Positions 45,687 to 56,324 of a DNA stretch of 64,000 nt are shown here, one piece after another. The position numbers and the translations under genes are program-made. Every line of letters starts with the position of its first letter. Position 1 is the first letter of the stretch. The notes beneath the pieces are model-generated. The model had not been told where the DNA came from. It saw nothing but the letters and a program-made list of their open reading frames with translations, and did no database searches. Origin of the DNA: Mycolicibacterium lutetiense (GTDB lineage Bacteria > Actinomycetota > Actinomycetes > Mycobacteriales > Mycobacteriaceae); assembly GCF_017876775.1 (NCBI RefSeq), contig NZ_JAGIOP010000001.1, positions 620,001-684,000 of the forward strand, given 5' to 3'.

Positions 45687-47003
45687 TTAGTGCTCGGGGC
45701 GTAGCAACAGCGTGGCGACGACGCTGATCACCGCGGTCGCCACCAAATATCCACAGGCCAACCACGGCGTGCCGCCGCCCACGGCAATCAGTGCTGTGAG
45801 GATCATCGGGGTCAGACCCGAGGCGTACACGCCGGACAGCTGGTACACCGTCGACAGCCCGGTGTAGCGGATGCGGGTCGGGAACAGTGATGCGTACAGC
45901 GTGCCCTGCGCGCCGTAGAACCAGGCGTGAATGACACCGAACGCCAACAACATTCCCACCGCATACGCCGCGATACTGCCGGTGTCGAACAATGCGAATG
46001 CCGGGAAGACCACGAGGGCGTAGGCGGCGATGCCCGACGCGTAGACCGCCTTCGGGCTGAACCGGTCGGCCAGCAGACCTGACACCGGCAGCAGGACGGC
46101 CATGAGCAGCGCCGCCGCGGTCACCACCGCCAGGACTGGAACCTTGCCCAGATGCAGCGTGGTGGTGGCGTAGGCGATGGTGAACACGCCCCAGGTGTTG
46201 AACGCGGCGCCCTCGCCCCAGCGCGACAGCAGACCGAGCAATGTGGAGCGCAGCGCCGGGGCCCGGAAGATCTCCTTCACGGGTACCGCCGCGCGTTCGT
46301 CGACGTCGCGCAGGTGCTCGAACTCCGGGGTCTCGGCCACCCGGAATCGCACCACGACCCCGAAGGCCACCAGGACAACGCTGAGAAGGAACGCGATCCG
46401 CCACCCGTAGCTCTGGAATGCCTCGGTCGGCAACCACAGCTGCAGCAGCACGAACACCCCGGTGCCAAGGGCCAGGCCCAGGGCAAGCCCGACCTGAGGG
46501 ATGCTGCCGAACAATCCGCGGCGATGACGGGGGCTGTGCTCGACGGCCAGCAGTACCGCGCCGGCCCATTCGCCGCCGAGGGCGAATCCCTGCACCACCC
46601 GCAACACCAGAAGCAGGATCGGGGCCAGCACGCCGATCTGTGCCGCGGTGGGCAGCACACCCATCAGCGCGGTGGCCGTGCCCATCAACAGCATGGTCAG
46701 TGCAAGCGTCTTCTTGCGGCCGATCCGGTCTCCGATGTGGCCGAAGACGAATCCGCCGATGGGCCGGACCAGGAACCCGACCGCGAAGGTGGCGAACGCC
46801 AGCATCGTGCCGACGAATGAGCTCTGGTCCGGAAAGAAGGTGTGGTTGAACACCAGGCTTGCGGCCGTGGCGTACAGGAAGAAGTCGTACCACTCGATCG
46901 TCGTCCCGAGCACGCTCGCCAGCACCGCGGTGCGCACGGTTCTCGGGTCGGTGGGTGCTGCTGGGCTGGCCTGGACGGGTACCGCGACCGGGGTCAAAGT
47001 CAC
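45687..47003 (-). CDS. MFS transporter, metabolite:H+ symporter type
   Basis: This 12-helix transporter of 438 residues belongs to the MHS (sugar-transporter-like) group. Signatures are LASVLGTTIEWYDFFLYATAASLVF near the N-terminus, HIGDRIGRKK between helices 2 and 3, RVVQGFALGGEWAGA, and TRIRYTGLSTVYQLSG. Relatives import organic acids, betaines or shikimate by proton symport, but the substrate cannot be told here. The start is a GTG. It converges with map and has no obvious partner gene. Confidence 0.85.
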   Translation of the reverse strand: MTLTPVAVPVQASPAAPTDPRTVRTAVLASVLGTTIEWYDFFLYATAASLVFNHTFFPDQSSFVGTMLAFATFAVGFLVRPIGGFVFGHIGDRIGRKKTLALTMLLMGTATALMGVLPTAAQIGVLAPILLLVLRVVQGFALGGEWAGAVLLAVEHSPRHRRGLFGSIPQVGLALGLALGTGVFVLLQLWLPTEAFQSYGWRIAFLLSVVLVAFGVVVRFRVAETPEFEHLRDVDERAAVPVKEIFRAPALRSTLLGLLSRWGEGAAFNTWGVFTIAYATTTLHLGKVPVLAVVTAAALLMAVLLPVSGLLADRFSPKAVYASGIAAYALVVFPAFALFDTGSIAAYAVGMLLAFGVIHAWFYGAQGTLYASLFPTRIRYTGLSTVYQLSGVYASGLTPMILTALIAVGGGTPWLACGYLVATAVISVVATLLLRPEH

Positions 47004-47075
47004 CCTAATTGTCTAGTCACCGCTGCTCTGCGCGCCCACCGTTGTGCACACCGTGATCGAAACCCGAGTCGAAAC

Positions 47076-47120
47076 AAGCGAAATGGTCGCTGCCGGAGTA
47101 CGGCAGCGACCATTTCGCTT
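47076..47120 (-). terminator. Strong hairpin terminator downstream of kgd
   Basis: AAGCGAAATGGTCGCTGCCG (47076-47095) and its exact complement (47101-47120) form a perfect 20-pair stem with a five-base loop (GAGTA). It begins 22 bases after the kgd stop codon and separates kgd from the MFS gene downstream on the same strand. Confidence 0.85.
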
Positions 47121-47142
47121 ATGGGGATGAAGTTAACGGTTT

Positions 47143-50100
47143 CTAGCCGAACGCCAGGTCGATGATCTCCTGCTGCTCGACGGCGTGCACCTTTGACGAC
47201 CCTGAAGACGGAGCCGACATCGCGCGCCGCGAGATGCGCTTCATCGGGGTGAAGTAGTCCGGCAGCACCTCGGGCAGCGTCAGGCCGAGCGACGGCCAGG
47301 CGCCCTGGTTGGCCGGCTCCTCCTGCACCCAGAACTTCTCGGTGGCATTCGGATACCGGTCCAGCGTCTCGGCCAACCGGCGCCGCGGCAGCGGGGCGAG
47401 CTGCTCGAGACGCACGATCGCGACGTCGTCGCGGTTGTCCTTGGCCTTGCGGGCGGCAAGGTCGTAGTAGATCTTGCCGCAGCACAACAGGACCCGGGTG
47501 ACCTTGCTGCGGTCGCCCTCACCGTCGGTGTAGGCGGGCTCCTCGAGCACCGAGCGGAACTTCTGCTCGGTGAAATCGCGGATGTCGCTGACCGCAGCCT
47601 TGTTGCGCAGCATCGACTTCGGGGTGAAGACGATCAGCGGGCGCTGGATGCCGTCCATACCGTGCCGGCGCAACAGGTGGAAATAGTTCGCCGGGGTCGA
47701 CGGGACCGAGATGGTCATCGAACCCTCGGCCCACAGCTGCAGGAAGCGCTCGATACGGCCCGAGGTGTGGTCGGGACCCTGGCCCTCGTGGCCGTGCGGC
47801 AACAGCAGCACAACATCGGAGAGCTGGCCCCACTTGGCCTCGCCGGAGGAGATGAACTCGTCGATGATCGACTGAGCGCCGTTGACGAAGTCGCCGAACT
47901 GCGCCTCCCACAAAACCATTGCGTCGGGGTTGCCCACCGAGTAGCCGTACTCGAAACCGACTGCAGCGTATTCGGACAGCGCCGAGTTGTAGACCAGGAA
48001 CTTGCCGCCGGTCGGCGTGCCGTCGATGTTGGTGGCCAGCAGTTGCAGCGGGGTGAACTCTTCGCCGGTCTTGCGGTCGACGATCACCGAGTGGCGCTGG
48101 GTGAAGGTGCCGCGCTGGGTGTCCTGGCCCGACAACCGGATCAGCTTGCCGTCCGCGATGAGCGAACCGAGTGCGAGCAACTCGGCGAACGCCCAGTCGA
48201 CCTTGCCCTCGTAGGCCATCTCGCGGCGCTTCTCGAGCACCGGCTTGACCCGCGGGTGCACGGTGAACCCGTCCGGCAGGGCCAGATGCGCGTCGCCGAT
48301 GCGGGCGAGCAGCGACTTGTCCACCGCGGTCGCGAGGCGTTGCGGGATCTGCTGGTCGGACTCGACCGATTCGCTGGGCTCGGCCGCGTGCTTCTCCAAC
48401 TCGCGGACCTCGTTGAACACCCGCTCCAGCTGACCCTGGTAGTCGCGCAGGGCGTCCTCGGCCTCTTTCATCGAGATATCGCCGCGGCCGATCAGTGATT
48501 CGGTGTAGGCCTTGCGGGAGCCACGCTTGGTGTCGATGACGTCGTACATGTACGGCTGGGTCATCGACGGATCGTCGCCCTCGTTGTGTCCGCGGCGGCG
48601 GTAGCACAGCATGTCGATGACGACGTCCTTCTTGAACGCCTGACGGAAGTCGACTGCCAGCCGCGCCACCCAGGCGCAGGCCTCCGGGTCGTCGCCGTTG
48701 ACGTGGAAGATCGGTGCGCCGATCATCTTGGCGACGTCGGTGCAGTACTCGCTGGAGCGCGAATCCGTTGGTGCCGTGGTGAACCCGATCTGGTTGTTGA
48801 CCACGATGTGGATCGTGCCGCCGGTGGTGTAACCGTCCAGCAGCGCCAGGTTCAGCGTCTCGGCGACCACGCCCTGGCCGGCGAACGCCGCGTCACCGTG
48901 CAACATCAGCGGGACTACCGGGTACTCGCCGGACACGTCGGCGTCCTGGCCGGGATCCAGCAGATCCTGCTTGGCCCGTACCAGGCCTTCGAGCACCGGG
49001 TCGACGGCCTCGAGGTGGCTCGGGTTGGCGGTCAGCGACACCTCGATGTCGTTTTCGCCGAACATCTGAATGTAGGTGCCGGTGGCGCCGAGGTGGTACT
49101 TCACGTCGCCCGAGCCGTGGGCCTGGCTCGGGTTGAGGTTGCCCTCGAACTCGGTGAAGATCTGGCTGTAGGGCTTGCCGACGATGTTGGCCAGCACGTT
49201 GAGCCTGCCGCGGTGCGGCATGCCGATGACGACCTCGTCGAGCGCGTGCTCGGCGCACTGGTCGATCGCGGCGTCCATCATCGGGATGACGGTCTCTGCG
49301 CCTTCAAGTGAGAACCGCTTCTGGCCGACGTATTTGGTCTGCAGGAAGGTCTCGAATGCCTCGGCCGCGTTGAGCTTGCTCAGGATGTACTTCTGCTCGG
49401 CGACGGTCGGCTTGTCGTGCTTGATCTCGACGCGCTCCTGCAGCCAGCGTTGCTGCTCCGGCTCGAGGATGTGGGTGTACTCGACACCGATGTGACGGCA
49501 GTAGGCGTCGCGCAGCACCGAGAGCACGTCGCGCAGTTTCATGTACTGCTTGCCGGAGAACCCGTCGACCTTGAACTCGCGGTCGAGGTCCCACAGCGTC
49601 AGCCCGTGGGTGTTGACGTCGAGGTCGGGGTGGCTGCGGAACCGGGTGTTGTCCAGGCGCAGCGGGTCGATGTCGGCCATCAGGTGGCCGCGGTTGCGGT
49701 ATGCCGCGATCAGCTCGATGACGCGGGCATTCTTGTCGCCGATGGAGTCCGGGTTGTCGGTGCGCCAGCGCACCGGCTCGTAAGGGATGCCGAGTTCGCG
49801 GAAGATCTCGTCGAAGAATTCATCGTCGAGCAGGAACTGGTGGATGGTGCGCAGGAAGTCGCCCGATTCCGCACCCTGGATGATGCGGTGGTCGTAGGTC
49901 GAGGTCAGGGTGATCAGCTTGCCGATGCCCAGGTCGGCGATGCGTTCGTCGCTGGCCCCCTGGAACTCGGCGGGGTACTCCATGGCCCCGGCGCCGATGA
50001 TGGCGCCCTGGCCCTGCATGAGCCGCGGTACCGAGTGCACGGTGCCGATGGTGCCGGGGTTGGTCAGGGAGATGGTCACGCCTGAGAAGTCCTCGGCGGT

Positions 50101-50856
50101 CAGCTTGCCGTCGCGGGCGCGGCGCACGATATCCTCGTAGGCCGCGATGAACTGGCCGAAATGCATTGTCTCGCAACGCTTGATGGCGGCGACGACGAGC
50201 GACCGGTTGCCGTCCTTGCCGGGCAGGTCGATGGCCAGGCCCAGGTTGGTATGCGCCGGGGTGATCGCGGCGGGTTTGCCGTTGGCCTCGGCGAAGTGCC
50301 GGTTCATGTTGGGGAACTTCTTGACCGCCTGCACGATCGCGTAGCCGAGCAGGTGGGTGAAGCTGACCTTGCCGCCGCGGGTGCGCTTGAGATGGTTGTT
50401 GATGACGACGCGGTTGTCGATCATCGCCTTGGCCGGGATGGCCCGGACGCTGGTCGCGGTGGGCACCTCCAGCGAGGCGTTCATGTTCTTGACGACGGCC
50501 GCTGCGGCGCCGCGCAGTATCTGTGTCTCGTCACCCTCGGCAGGGGCGGGGGCGGGGGCGGGGGCGGGGGCCGGCTTGGCGGGCGCAGCCGGCTTGGCCG
50601 GTGCGGCCTTGGCGGGCGCAGCCGCTTTGGCGGGCGCAGCGGGAGTTGCTGCCGGTGCGGCGGCGGGCGCGGCAGGTGCTGCCGGTGCGGTCATCTGACC
50701 GTTGGCGACGGTGTTGTCGGTGGTGGGTTCAGGGGAGTAGTCGACCAGAAATTCGTGCCAACTCGGATCCACCGAAGAGGGATCCTCGCGGAACTTGCGA
50801 TACATCTCCTCGACCAACCACTCGTTCTGCCCGAATGGTGAAGGTGAACTGCTCAC
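47143..50856 (-). CDS. kgd: Multifunctional 2-oxoglutarate metabolism enzyme Kgd
   Basis: The protein of 1237 residues fuses a short N-terminal segment ([20 protein letters not shown]), an Ala/Pro linker, an E2-type acyltransferase domain ([19 protein letters not shown]) and a ThDP-dependent E1 domain ([47 protein letters not shown]). It gives 2-oxoglutarate decarboxylase, 2-hydroxy-3-oxoadipate synthase and, with partners, 2-oxoglutarate dehydrogenase activity. GarA inhibits the mycobacterial enzyme. GTG 50856 (MSSSPSPFG) matches the characterised start. The linker DNA at 50543-50570 is a run of G-tracts. Confidence 0.95.
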   Translation of the reverse strand: MSSSPSPFGQNEWLVEEMYRKFREDPSSVDPSWHEFLVDYSPEPTTDNTVANGQMTAPAAPAAPAAAPAATPAAPAKAAAPAKAAPAKPAAPAKPAPAPAPAPAPAEGDETQILRGAAAAVVKNMNASLEVPTATSVRAIPAKAMIDNRVVINNHLKRTRGGKVSFTHLLGYAIVQAVKKFPNMNRHFAEANGKPAAITPAHTNLGLAIDLPGKDGNRSLVVAAIKRCETMHFGQFIAAYEDIVRRARDGKLTAEDFSGVTISLTNPGTIGTVHSVPRLMQGQGAIIGAGAMEYPAEFQGASDERIADLGIGKLITLTSTYDHRIIQGAESGDFLRTIHQFLLDDEFFDEIFRELGIPYEPVRWRTDNPDSIGDKNARVIELIAAYRNRGHLMADIDPLRLDNTRFRSHPDLDVNTHGLTLWDLDREFKVDGFSGKQYMKLRDVLSVLRDAYCRHIGVEYTHILEPEQQRWLQERVEIKHDKPTVAEQKYILSKLNAAEAFETFLQTKYVGQKRFSLEGAETVIPMMDAAIDQCAEHALDEVVIGMPHRGRLNVLANIVGKPYSQIFTEFEGNLNPSQAHGSGDVKYHLGATGTYIQMFGENDIEVSLTANPSHLEAVDPVLEGLVRAKQDLLDPGQDADVSGEYPVVPLMLHGDAAFAGQGVVAETLNLALLDGYTTGGTIHIVVNNQIGFTTAPTDSRSSEYCTDVAKMIGAPIFHVNGDDPEACAWVARLAVDFRQAFKKDVVIDMLCYRRRGHNEGDDPSMTQPYMYDVIDTKRGSRKAYTESLIGRGDISMKEAEDALRDYQGQLERVFNEVRELEKHAAEPSESVESDQQIPQRLATAVDKSLLARIGDAHLALPDGFTVHPRVKPVLEKRREMAYEGKVDWAFAELLALGSLIADGKLIRLSGQDTQRGTFTQRHSVIVDRKTGEEFTPLQLLATNIDGTPTGGKFLVYNSALSEYAAVGFEYGYSVGNPDAMVLWEAQFGDFVNGAQSIIDEFISSGEAKWGQLSDVVLLLPHGHEGQGPDHTSGRIERFLQLWAEGSMTISVPSTPANYFHLLRRHGMDGIQRPLIVFTPKSMLRNKAAVSDIRDFTEQKFRSVLEEPAYTDGEGDRSKVTRVLLCCGKIYYDLAARKAKDNRDDVAIVRLEQLAPLPRRRLAETLDRYPNATEKFWVQEEPANQGAWPSLGLTLPEVLPDYFTPMKRISRRAMSAPSSGSSKVHAVEQQEIIDLAFG
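50543..50570 (+). repeat. GGGGGC hexanucleotide tract in kgd linker (G-quadruplex motif)
   Basis: Five runs of four to five Gs, each separated by a single C, lie on the plus strand, which is the template for kgd. Each six-base unit encodes a Pro-Ala dipeptide in the interdomain linker. The tract meets the usual G-quadruplex rule and is prone to replication slippage without breaking the frame. Confidence 0.65.
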
Positions 50857-50952
50857 GGCAGACACTCGCCTCAATTCTTGTGTCCGGCTCGCCGTCACAA
50901 GGAGGCTTGCCGCTTGTGTTCTTCTGTGGACAGTCGACCCCGCTGTAACCGC

Positions 50953-50978
50953 CGCATAAAGGCTATCGCCTTTATGCG
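50953..50978. terminator. Hairpin upstream of kgd
   Basis: CGCATAAAGGC (50953-50963) and GCCTTTATGCG (50968-50978) pair perfectly around TATC. The hairpin lies 22 bases beyond the stop of the Rv1249c-like gene and 97 bases before kgd, so it may terminate the former. It could also serve as an operator of kgd. Confidence 0.5.
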
Positions 50979-51000
50979 CCTTCTGAGGTCACCATAGGGC

Positions 51001-51768
51001 TCAGGAGTTAGCGGACGGCAGCACATGCAGCGTTGCGGGCCACCGCGGCGGGGGCGCGCCGAACGCCTGGCGGGCGTTGGCAACGATCTTCTTACCCATC
51101 AGCCGGTTGCCGACACCGCCGATGACAGCGCCGATGCCCACCGGCAGCATCTTGCCGAAAGCCATCGCACCGCGCTTGAGGGTATACCGCTTGACGAAGT
51201 ACTTGACCAGCCGGGAGTTGAGCTGCGAGACCGCGGGCAACGGCAGCGTTGCTGCACCGTCGGACAGCCACGCACCGCTGGTGCGTCCGGTGCCAAGCAG
51301 GTCGGCGACGGCCTGCTTGCTGTCCTCGCCGACGAGGACCGAAAGCACCAGTGCGCGGCGTCGCTCGCGGTGGTCGGCGGGGATGCCGTACACCTCGGCG
51401 ACCGCGAGCACGAACACCGAGGTGGCCTCGAGGAACACCACGGTCTCGCCGGCCACGGCCGACAGTGCGGCCAGGGTTCCGATGCCCGGGAACGCGGCGG
51501 CCGACCCGACGGCGGCGCCGCTGGCCATCACCGCGGCCAGGTAGTGCTTCTCCAGCCGGGTGACGATCTCGGCCGGGGTGGCATCGGGTTGGTGGCTGCG
51601 CAACCGGTCCACATACGCCCTGACCGCGGGGGCCTGGACGCGCGAGCTGCGCTCGATGATGTTCGAGAGCACCTTTGCAGCGGTGCTCGGATCTTCGGTC
51701 TCTTCGACCTTCGCCGGCAGGGCTTTGGACCGCGCTCGCACTTCGGGGCCTCCCAGGTGTGAACCCAT
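51001..51768 (-). CDS. Conserved Rv1249c-like membrane-associated protein
   Basis: This 255-residue protein has two or three hydrophobic segments (YLAAVMASGAAVGSAAAFPGIGTLAALSAVAGETVVFLEATSVFVLAVAEVYG; then GAMAFGKMLPVGIGAVIGGVGNRLMG). The central segment is rich in Ala/Gly, and the tail is Pro-rich. It resembles EcsC-like proteins only loosely. I do not know a function. It lies upstream of kgd on the same strand, as Rv1249c does in M. tuberculosis. ATG 51768 is the longest in-frame start. Confidence 0.72.
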   Translation of the reverse strand: MGSHLGGPEVRARSKALPAKVEETEDPSTAAKVLSNIIERSSRVQAPAVRAYVDRLRSHQPDATPAEIVTRLEKHYLAAVMASGAAVGSAAAFPGIGTLAALSAVAGETVVFLEATSVFVLAVAEVYGIPADHRERRRALVLSVLVGEDSKQAVADLLGTGRTSGAWLSDGAATLPLPAVSQLNSRLVKYFVKRYTLKRGAMAFGKMLPVGIGAVIGGVGNRLMGKKIVANARQAFGAPPPRWPATLHVLPSANS

Positions 51769-51838
51769 CGTTGACTGCCAGGCTATCGCGTGACCTGACG
51801 GACCGAGAACGAACGGCGACCCGTTGCCGGTGCCCGAG

Positions 51839-51854
51839 CGTGACAGCCGTCACG
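51839..51854. promoter_or_regulatory. CRP-like palindrome upstream of the Bcr/CflA gene
   Basis: CGTGAC-agcc-GTCACG contains GTGANNNNNNTCAC, the core pattern recognised by mycobacterial Crp (Rv3676). It ends 36 bases before the MFS start at 51891 and is 70 bases from the divergent Rv1249c-like start. A single match is only suggestive. Confidence 0.4.
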
Positions 51855-51890
51855 GGAACAAAAAACCGACGTGCGGGGCTGTTCTGGTTC

Positions 51891-53177
51891 ATGGCATCAT
51901 CGCCCGACGTGGGCCAGACGACATCGGTAGTGCCACCGGGCCGGATCCGGATGATCCTGGTGCTGGGTGCGCTCGTCGCACTGGGTCCGCTCACCATCGA
52001 CATGTATCTGCCGGCGTTGCCGCGGATCGCCGACGAGCTCTCGGTCTCGTCCTCGGTATCTCAGTTGACGCTCACCGGCACGCTGGCCGGCCTGGCCCTG
52101 GGGCAGCTGATCGTCGGCCCGTTGTCCGATTCGCTGGGACGCAGGCGCCCCTTGATGGTCGGCATCGTGTTGCACATGGTGGCGTCGGTGCTGTGTGTGT
52201 TGGCGCCCGACATCGTCACCCTCGGGGTGGCGCGCGGTCTGCAGGGCATGGGTGCGGCGGCGGCCTCGGTCGTGGCCATCGCCGTGGTGGGTGACCTGTT
52301 CAGCGGCACGGTGGCGGCCACCGTGATGTCCCGGTTGATGCTGGTGCTGGGGGTGGCCCCGGTGCTGGCCCCGTCGTTGGGGGCGGCCGTGCTGTTGCAC
52401 GGGTCCTGGCACTGGGTGTTCGTCGTGCTCGTGGTGCTGGCCGGTGGATTGTTGGCGATGGCCGCGCTCGCGCTGCCCGAGACGCTGCCGGTCGCCCACC
52501 GGCGCCCGCTCGCCGTGAGCGGCATCATCGGCACCTACATCGAGCTGTTGCGTGACTCCCGATTCGTGATCCTGGTGTTGGTCGCCGCGCTGGGCATGTC
52601 CGGGCTGTTCGCCTACATCTCGGCGGCGCCGTTCGTCCTGCAGGGCCACTACGGTCTCGACCAGCAGGCGTTCGCGCTGGTGTTCGCCGCGGGGGCGATC
52701 GCGCTGATCGGCGCCACACAGTTCAACGTCGTGCTGCTGCGCCGGTTCTCTCCGCAGGCCATCACGGTGGCAGCGCTGAGTTGGTCGGCATTGGCCGGAG
52801 CGGTGTTCGTCAGCGTGACCGTCGCGCAGGTGGGCGGGCTGTCCGCGTTCGTGGCGCCGGTGCTGGCGATCCTGGCCGGGATGGGCCTGGTGCTGCCCAA
52901 CGCCCCGGCGGTCGCTCTGTCGCGTCATCCCGACGCCGCCGGTACGGCAGCCGCGCTGCTGGGCGCGGCGCAGTTCGGGCTCGGCGCCGCGGTCGCCCCG
53001 GCGATCGGGGCCCTTGGCAACGGTGCGCTGGCGCTGTCGTGGGTGATGACGGCCGGCATGGTGATCGCCCTGGCCGCGTTGCTGTTGGTCGGTCGGCGTA
53101 ACGGCGAGGACGACCCCGACGAATACTCAGGCGACTCATTCGACGCCACTCCGGAAGCGGTTGCCGAGCCGGCCTGA
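51891..53177 (+). CDS. Bcr/CflA-family multidrug MFS exporter
   Basis: This drug:H+ antiporter of 428 residues with twelve helices is of the Bcr/CflA subfamily. Family features are [19 protein letters not shown] in helix 1, the motif [19 protein letters not shown] between helices 2 and 3, and the motif-C region [18 protein letters not shown] 51891 (MASSPDVGQ) is chosen; the upstream frame overlaps the divergent gene. The C-terminus is acidic ([12 protein letters not shown]). The substrate is unknown. It seems additional to the M. tuberculosis order between Rv1249c and Rv1250. Confidence 0.87.
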   Translation: MASSPDVGQTTSVVPPGRIRMILVLGALVALGPLTIDMYLPALPRIADELSVSSSVSQLTLTGTLAGLALGQLIVGPLSDSLGRRRPLMVGIVLHMVASVLCVLAPDIVTLGVARGLQGMGAAAASVVAIAVVGDLFSGTVAATVMSRLMLVLGVAPVLAPSLGAAVLLHGSWHWVFVVLVVLAGGLLAMAALALPETLPVAHRRPLAVSGIIGTYIELLRDSRFVILVLVAALGMSGLFAYISAAPFVLQGHYGLDQQAFALVFAAGAIALIGATQFNVVLLRRFSPQAITVAALSWSALAGAVFVSVTVAQVGGLSAFVAPVLAILAGMGLVLPNAPAVALSRHPDAAGTAAALLGAAQFGLGAAVAPAIGALGNGALALSWVMTAGMVIALAALLLVGRRNGEDDPDEYSGDSFDATPEAVAEPA

Positions 53178-53223
53178 GTGGTCGCGGGTAGCGTCGGCTG
53201 AGCCCGCCGACACCCGAGAAGAC

Positions 53224-54909
53224 ATGTCCCAAGCGTTGAACGCCCGCAACCCGAGCCCGCGGGGCAGTGTGCCCGCGCGTCCGGACAATCCGTGGAACGC
53301 GCTGTGGGCCATGATGGTCGGCTTCTTCATGATCCTGGTCGACGCGACGATCGTCGCGGTCGCGAACCCGACCATCATGGAGCAGCTCGGCGCGGACTAC
53401 GACGGCGTGATCTGGGTGACCAGTGCCTACCTCCTGGCGTACGCGGTGCCGCTGCTCGTCGCGGGCCGGTTGGGCGATGTGTACGGGCCCAAGAATCTCT
53501 ACCTGGCCGGGCTGGCCGTGTTCACCGCTGCTTCGCTGTGGTGCGGCCTGGCGGGCAGCATCGAGATGCTGATCGCGGCCCGCGTGGTGCAGGGCATCGG
53601 GGCGGCCCTGCTCACCCCGCAGACGTTGTCCACGATCACCCGCATCTTCCCGCCCGAGCGGCGCGGGGTGGCGATGAGCGTGTGGGGCGCGACGGCGGGG
53701 GTGGCCACCCTGGTCGGTCCGCTGGCCGGCGGCGTGCTGGTCGGGGGTCTGGGCTGGCAGTGGATCTTCTTCGTCAACGTGCCGATCGGGATTGTCGGCC
53801 TCGGCCTGGCTGTCCGGTTGGTGCCGGTGCTGCCCACTCAACCCCACCGGTTCGACGTACTGGGCGTGGTGCTGTCCGGTGTCGGCATGTTCCTGATCGT
53901 GTTCGCGCTGCAGGAGGGGCAGTCGCGGGACTGGGCGGGCTGGGTCTGGGCCACCGGAGCGGTCGGTATTGCGGTCATGGTGGCGTTCGTGTGCTGGCAG
54001 GCGGTCAACACCCATGAGCCGCTGATTCCGCTGCGGATCTTCAAAGATCGCGACTTCAGCGTGGCCAATATCGGCGTTGCGACGATCGGGTTCGCAGTGA
54101 CCGCGATGATCCTGCCGTTGATGTTCTACGCCCAGATGGTGTGCGGGCTGTCGCCGATTCGCTCGGCCCTGTTGACCGCCCCGACGGCCATCGCCAGCGG
54201 CGTGTTGGCGCCGGTGGTGGGCCGGATCGTCGACCGGGCACATCCGACGCCGGTGGTCGGCTTCGGCTTTTCGGCCATGGCGATCGGGTTGACCTGGTTG
54301 GCGTTGGAGATGACGCCGACGACGCCGATCTGGCGGCTGTTGCTGCCGCAGTTGGTGATGGGCATCGGCATGGCGTTCATCTGGTCCCCGTTGGCGGCGA
54401 CCGCGACGCGCAACCTGCCGCCGGACCTGGCCGGCGCCGGATCTGGTGTGTACAACGCCACCCGCCAGGTCGGGTCGGTGCTCGGCAGTGCCGGGATCGC
54501 GGCGTACATGACGTCGCGCATCGGCGCCGAGATGCCGGGGGCGGCAGGTGCGGCGCCGCGCGGTGAGGGCGCGGTCGCCGAGTTGCCGGAGTTCCTGCAC
54601 GCGCCGTTCGCCGCGGCGATGTCGCAGTCCATGCTCCTGCCTTCGTTCATCGCGCTGTTCGGAGTGGTGGCGGCGTTGTTCCTGATCGGTTTCGGTGCCG
54701 AACCCGCGGTCGCGGCGAACCCGGACCCCTACCTCGACCCCCGCGACGACGATGACGATGACTATGTCGAGTTCACCGTGAACCACGACCGTGCCGAGCG
54801 TGACGCCGACGACGCGGTCACCGATTCGTTCCGGTCGCTGCCGCTGGCTGAGGACCCCGAGAAGTGGGAGGACATCTACGCCAGGTTCATGGCCGAGCGT
54901 GACGGGTGA
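53224..54909 (+). CDS. DHA2-family (EmrB/QacA-like) MFS exporter, Rv1250-like
   Basis: This 561-residue exporter has 14 predicted helices. Features of DHA2 drug antiporters are [19 protein letters not shown] in helix 1, [16 protein letters not shown] in loop 2-3, and [19 protein letters not shown] with motif C nearby ([17 protein letters not shown]). An acidic cytosolic tail of about 60 residues includes the run DDDDDD. It corresponds to Rv1250. ATG 53224 is chosen over the upstream frame, which lies inside the preceding gene. Its end overlaps the convergent oxidoreductase gene by 23 bases. Confidence 0.88.
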   Translation: MSQALNARNPSPRGSVPARPDNPWNALWAMMVGFFMILVDATIVAVANPTIMEQLGADYDGVIWVTSAYLLAYAVPLLVAGRLGDVYGPKNLYLAGLAVFTAASLWCGLAGSIEMLIAARVVQGIGAALLTPQTLSTITRIFPPERRGVAMSVWGATAGVATLVGPLAGGVLVGGLGWQWIFFVNVPIGIVGLGLAVRLVPVLPTQPHRFDVLGVVLSGVGMFLIVFALQEGQSRDWAGWVWATGAVGIAVMVAFVCWQAVNTHEPLIPLRIFKDRDFSVANIGVATIGFAVTAMILPLMFYAQMVCGLSPIRSALLTAPTAIASGVLAPVVGRIVDRAHPTPVVGFGFSAMAIGLTWLALEMTPTTPIWRLLLPQLVMGIGMAFIWSPLAATATRNLPPDLAGAGSGVYNATRQVGSVLGSAGIAAYMTSRIGAEMPGAAGAAPRGEGAVAELPEFLHAPFAAAMSQSMLLPSFIALFGVVAALFLIGFGAEPAVAANPDPYLDPRDDDDDDYVEFTVNHDRAERDADDAVTDSFRSLPLAEDPEKWEDIYARFMAERDG

Positions 54910-56260
54910 ACAGCACCGCGCGATTGAGGTAGTCGCCCGGATCGAACGCGGTCTTGACCGTGCGCATCGCCGCGATGTCGGCCTCGGTGCGCGACATCGC
55001 CACATAGTCGCGCTTGCGTGAACCCACGCCGTGTTCGGAGCTGACGTTGCCGCCGCAATCGGCGATCAGCGGCATCATCGCGGCGTACAGCGCCGGTTCG
55101 GCGTCGGTGGAGCAGCGCAGCACGTTCAGATGCAGGTTGCCCTCACCGATGTGGCCGAACAGCACCGGGATGGCCTCGGGGGCGTGCACGGCGATCAATT
55201 CGGCGGCTGCGACGGCGAAGCCCTGGATCGCCGAAAGTGGCAGCGAAACATCGAATTTCAGTGGCGGGCCGAACAATCCGAGCACCTCGGCCACCGACTC
55301 ACGCACCTGCCACAACCGTTGCTGGGCTCCGGCGTCGACGCCGACGGCCGGCTCGCCGCAGATGTCAGCACCCTCCAGTGCATCGGCCAGACGTTCGGTC
55401 TGGTCGCTGTCGCCGGCCAGTTCGATCAGCAACTGCCAGGCCCCCTCGACCGGGGCGGGCACCCCGAGATGCTCGGTGGTCAGCGCGCTGGCCCGGGCGT
55501 CGATCAGTTCCAGAGCGGCGATGCCCTCGAGGTCACGGAAGATCCGGCCGGTGTCGACCAGCGCTTCGAGGTCGGCGAATCCGCAGATCGCGGTGACCCG
55601 GTGGGTGGGCGTGGGGTGCAGGCGCAGGTCGAGGGCGGTGATCACGCCGAGGGTGCCTTCGGCGCCGACGAACAGTGCAGCCAGGTCGTAGCCGGTGTTG
55701 TCGCGGCGCACCTGGCTGTGCCGGTGAATCACCGACCCGTCGGGCAGCGCGACGTCCAGGCCCAGCACCTGCTCACCCATGTTGCCGTAGCGGACGGTGC
55801 GCAGACCGCCGGCATTGGTGGAGGCCATCCCTCCGACGGTGGCCGAATCACGTGCGGCCAGGTCCACGCCGAACACGAGCCCGGCCGCCGTTGCGGCTCG
55901 CTGCACGGCGGCCAGCGGTGTCCCGGAGCCGACGCTGACCCGTCGCTCGGCGGTGTCGACCGTGCCGATCTCGTTGAGTCGCTCGGTGGACAGCAGGATG
56001 TCGTCGTTTTCCGGCACCGTCCCGGCTACCAGCGAGGTTCGGCCGCCCTGCACCGTTACACACGCTCCCGCGTCGCGGCAGGCACGCAGCACCGCGGCCA
56101 CTTCGTCGGCGGTGCCGGGCCGGACCAGGGCCGCCGCTTGTCCGCGGTAACGCCCGGTGTGGTCGACGCAGCGGCTGTCCAGCACGTCGGGATCGGTGGT
56201 GACGTAGGAAGCGCCGACGATCCCCGCAAGCTGCTCAAGCAGCGTTACATTCATCGCCAT
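54887..56260 (-). CDS. FAD-linked oxidoreductase (glycolate/D-lactate dehydrogenase type)
   Basis: The 457-residue flavoprotein has a PCMH FAD-binding domain at about 35-215, with [16 protein letters not shown] and [38 protein letters not shown]. The FAD-oxidase C-terminal domain contains [15 protein letters not shown] and the segment [14 protein letters not shown] with the substrate- and metal-binding His. Family members oxidise D-2-hydroxyacids such as D-lactate, glycolate or D-2-hydroxyglutarate. The substrate is not evident. The start MAMNVT has two ATGs six bases apart. Confidence 0.87.
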   Translation of the reverse strand: MAMNVTLLEQLAGIVGASYVTTDPDVLDSRCVDHTGRYRGQAAALVRPGTADEVAAVLRACRDAGACVTVQGGRTSLVAGTVPENDDILLSTERLNEIGTVDTAERRVSVGSGTPLAAVQRAATAAGLVFGVDLAARDSATVGGMASTNAGGLRTVRYGNMGEQVLGLDVALPDGSVIHRHSQVRRDNTGYDLAALFVGAEGTLGVITALDLRLHPTPTHRVTAICGFADLEALVDTGRIFRDLEGIAALELIDARASALTTEHLGVPAPVEGAWQLLIELAGDSDQTERLADALEGADICGEPAVGVDAGAQQRLWQVRESVAEVLGLFGPPLKFDVSLPLSAIQGFAVAAAELIAVHAPEAIPVLFGHIGEGNLHLNVLRCSTDAEPALYAAMMPLIADCGGNVSSEHGVGSRKRDYVAMSRTEADIAAMRTVKTAFDPGDYLNRAVLFTRHARP

Positions 56261-56324
56261 CTGTGTATCACAACATCCACCTGCTCGATATCGCCCACTC
56301 TTTGCTGCGCCACGCGGTCGAAGC

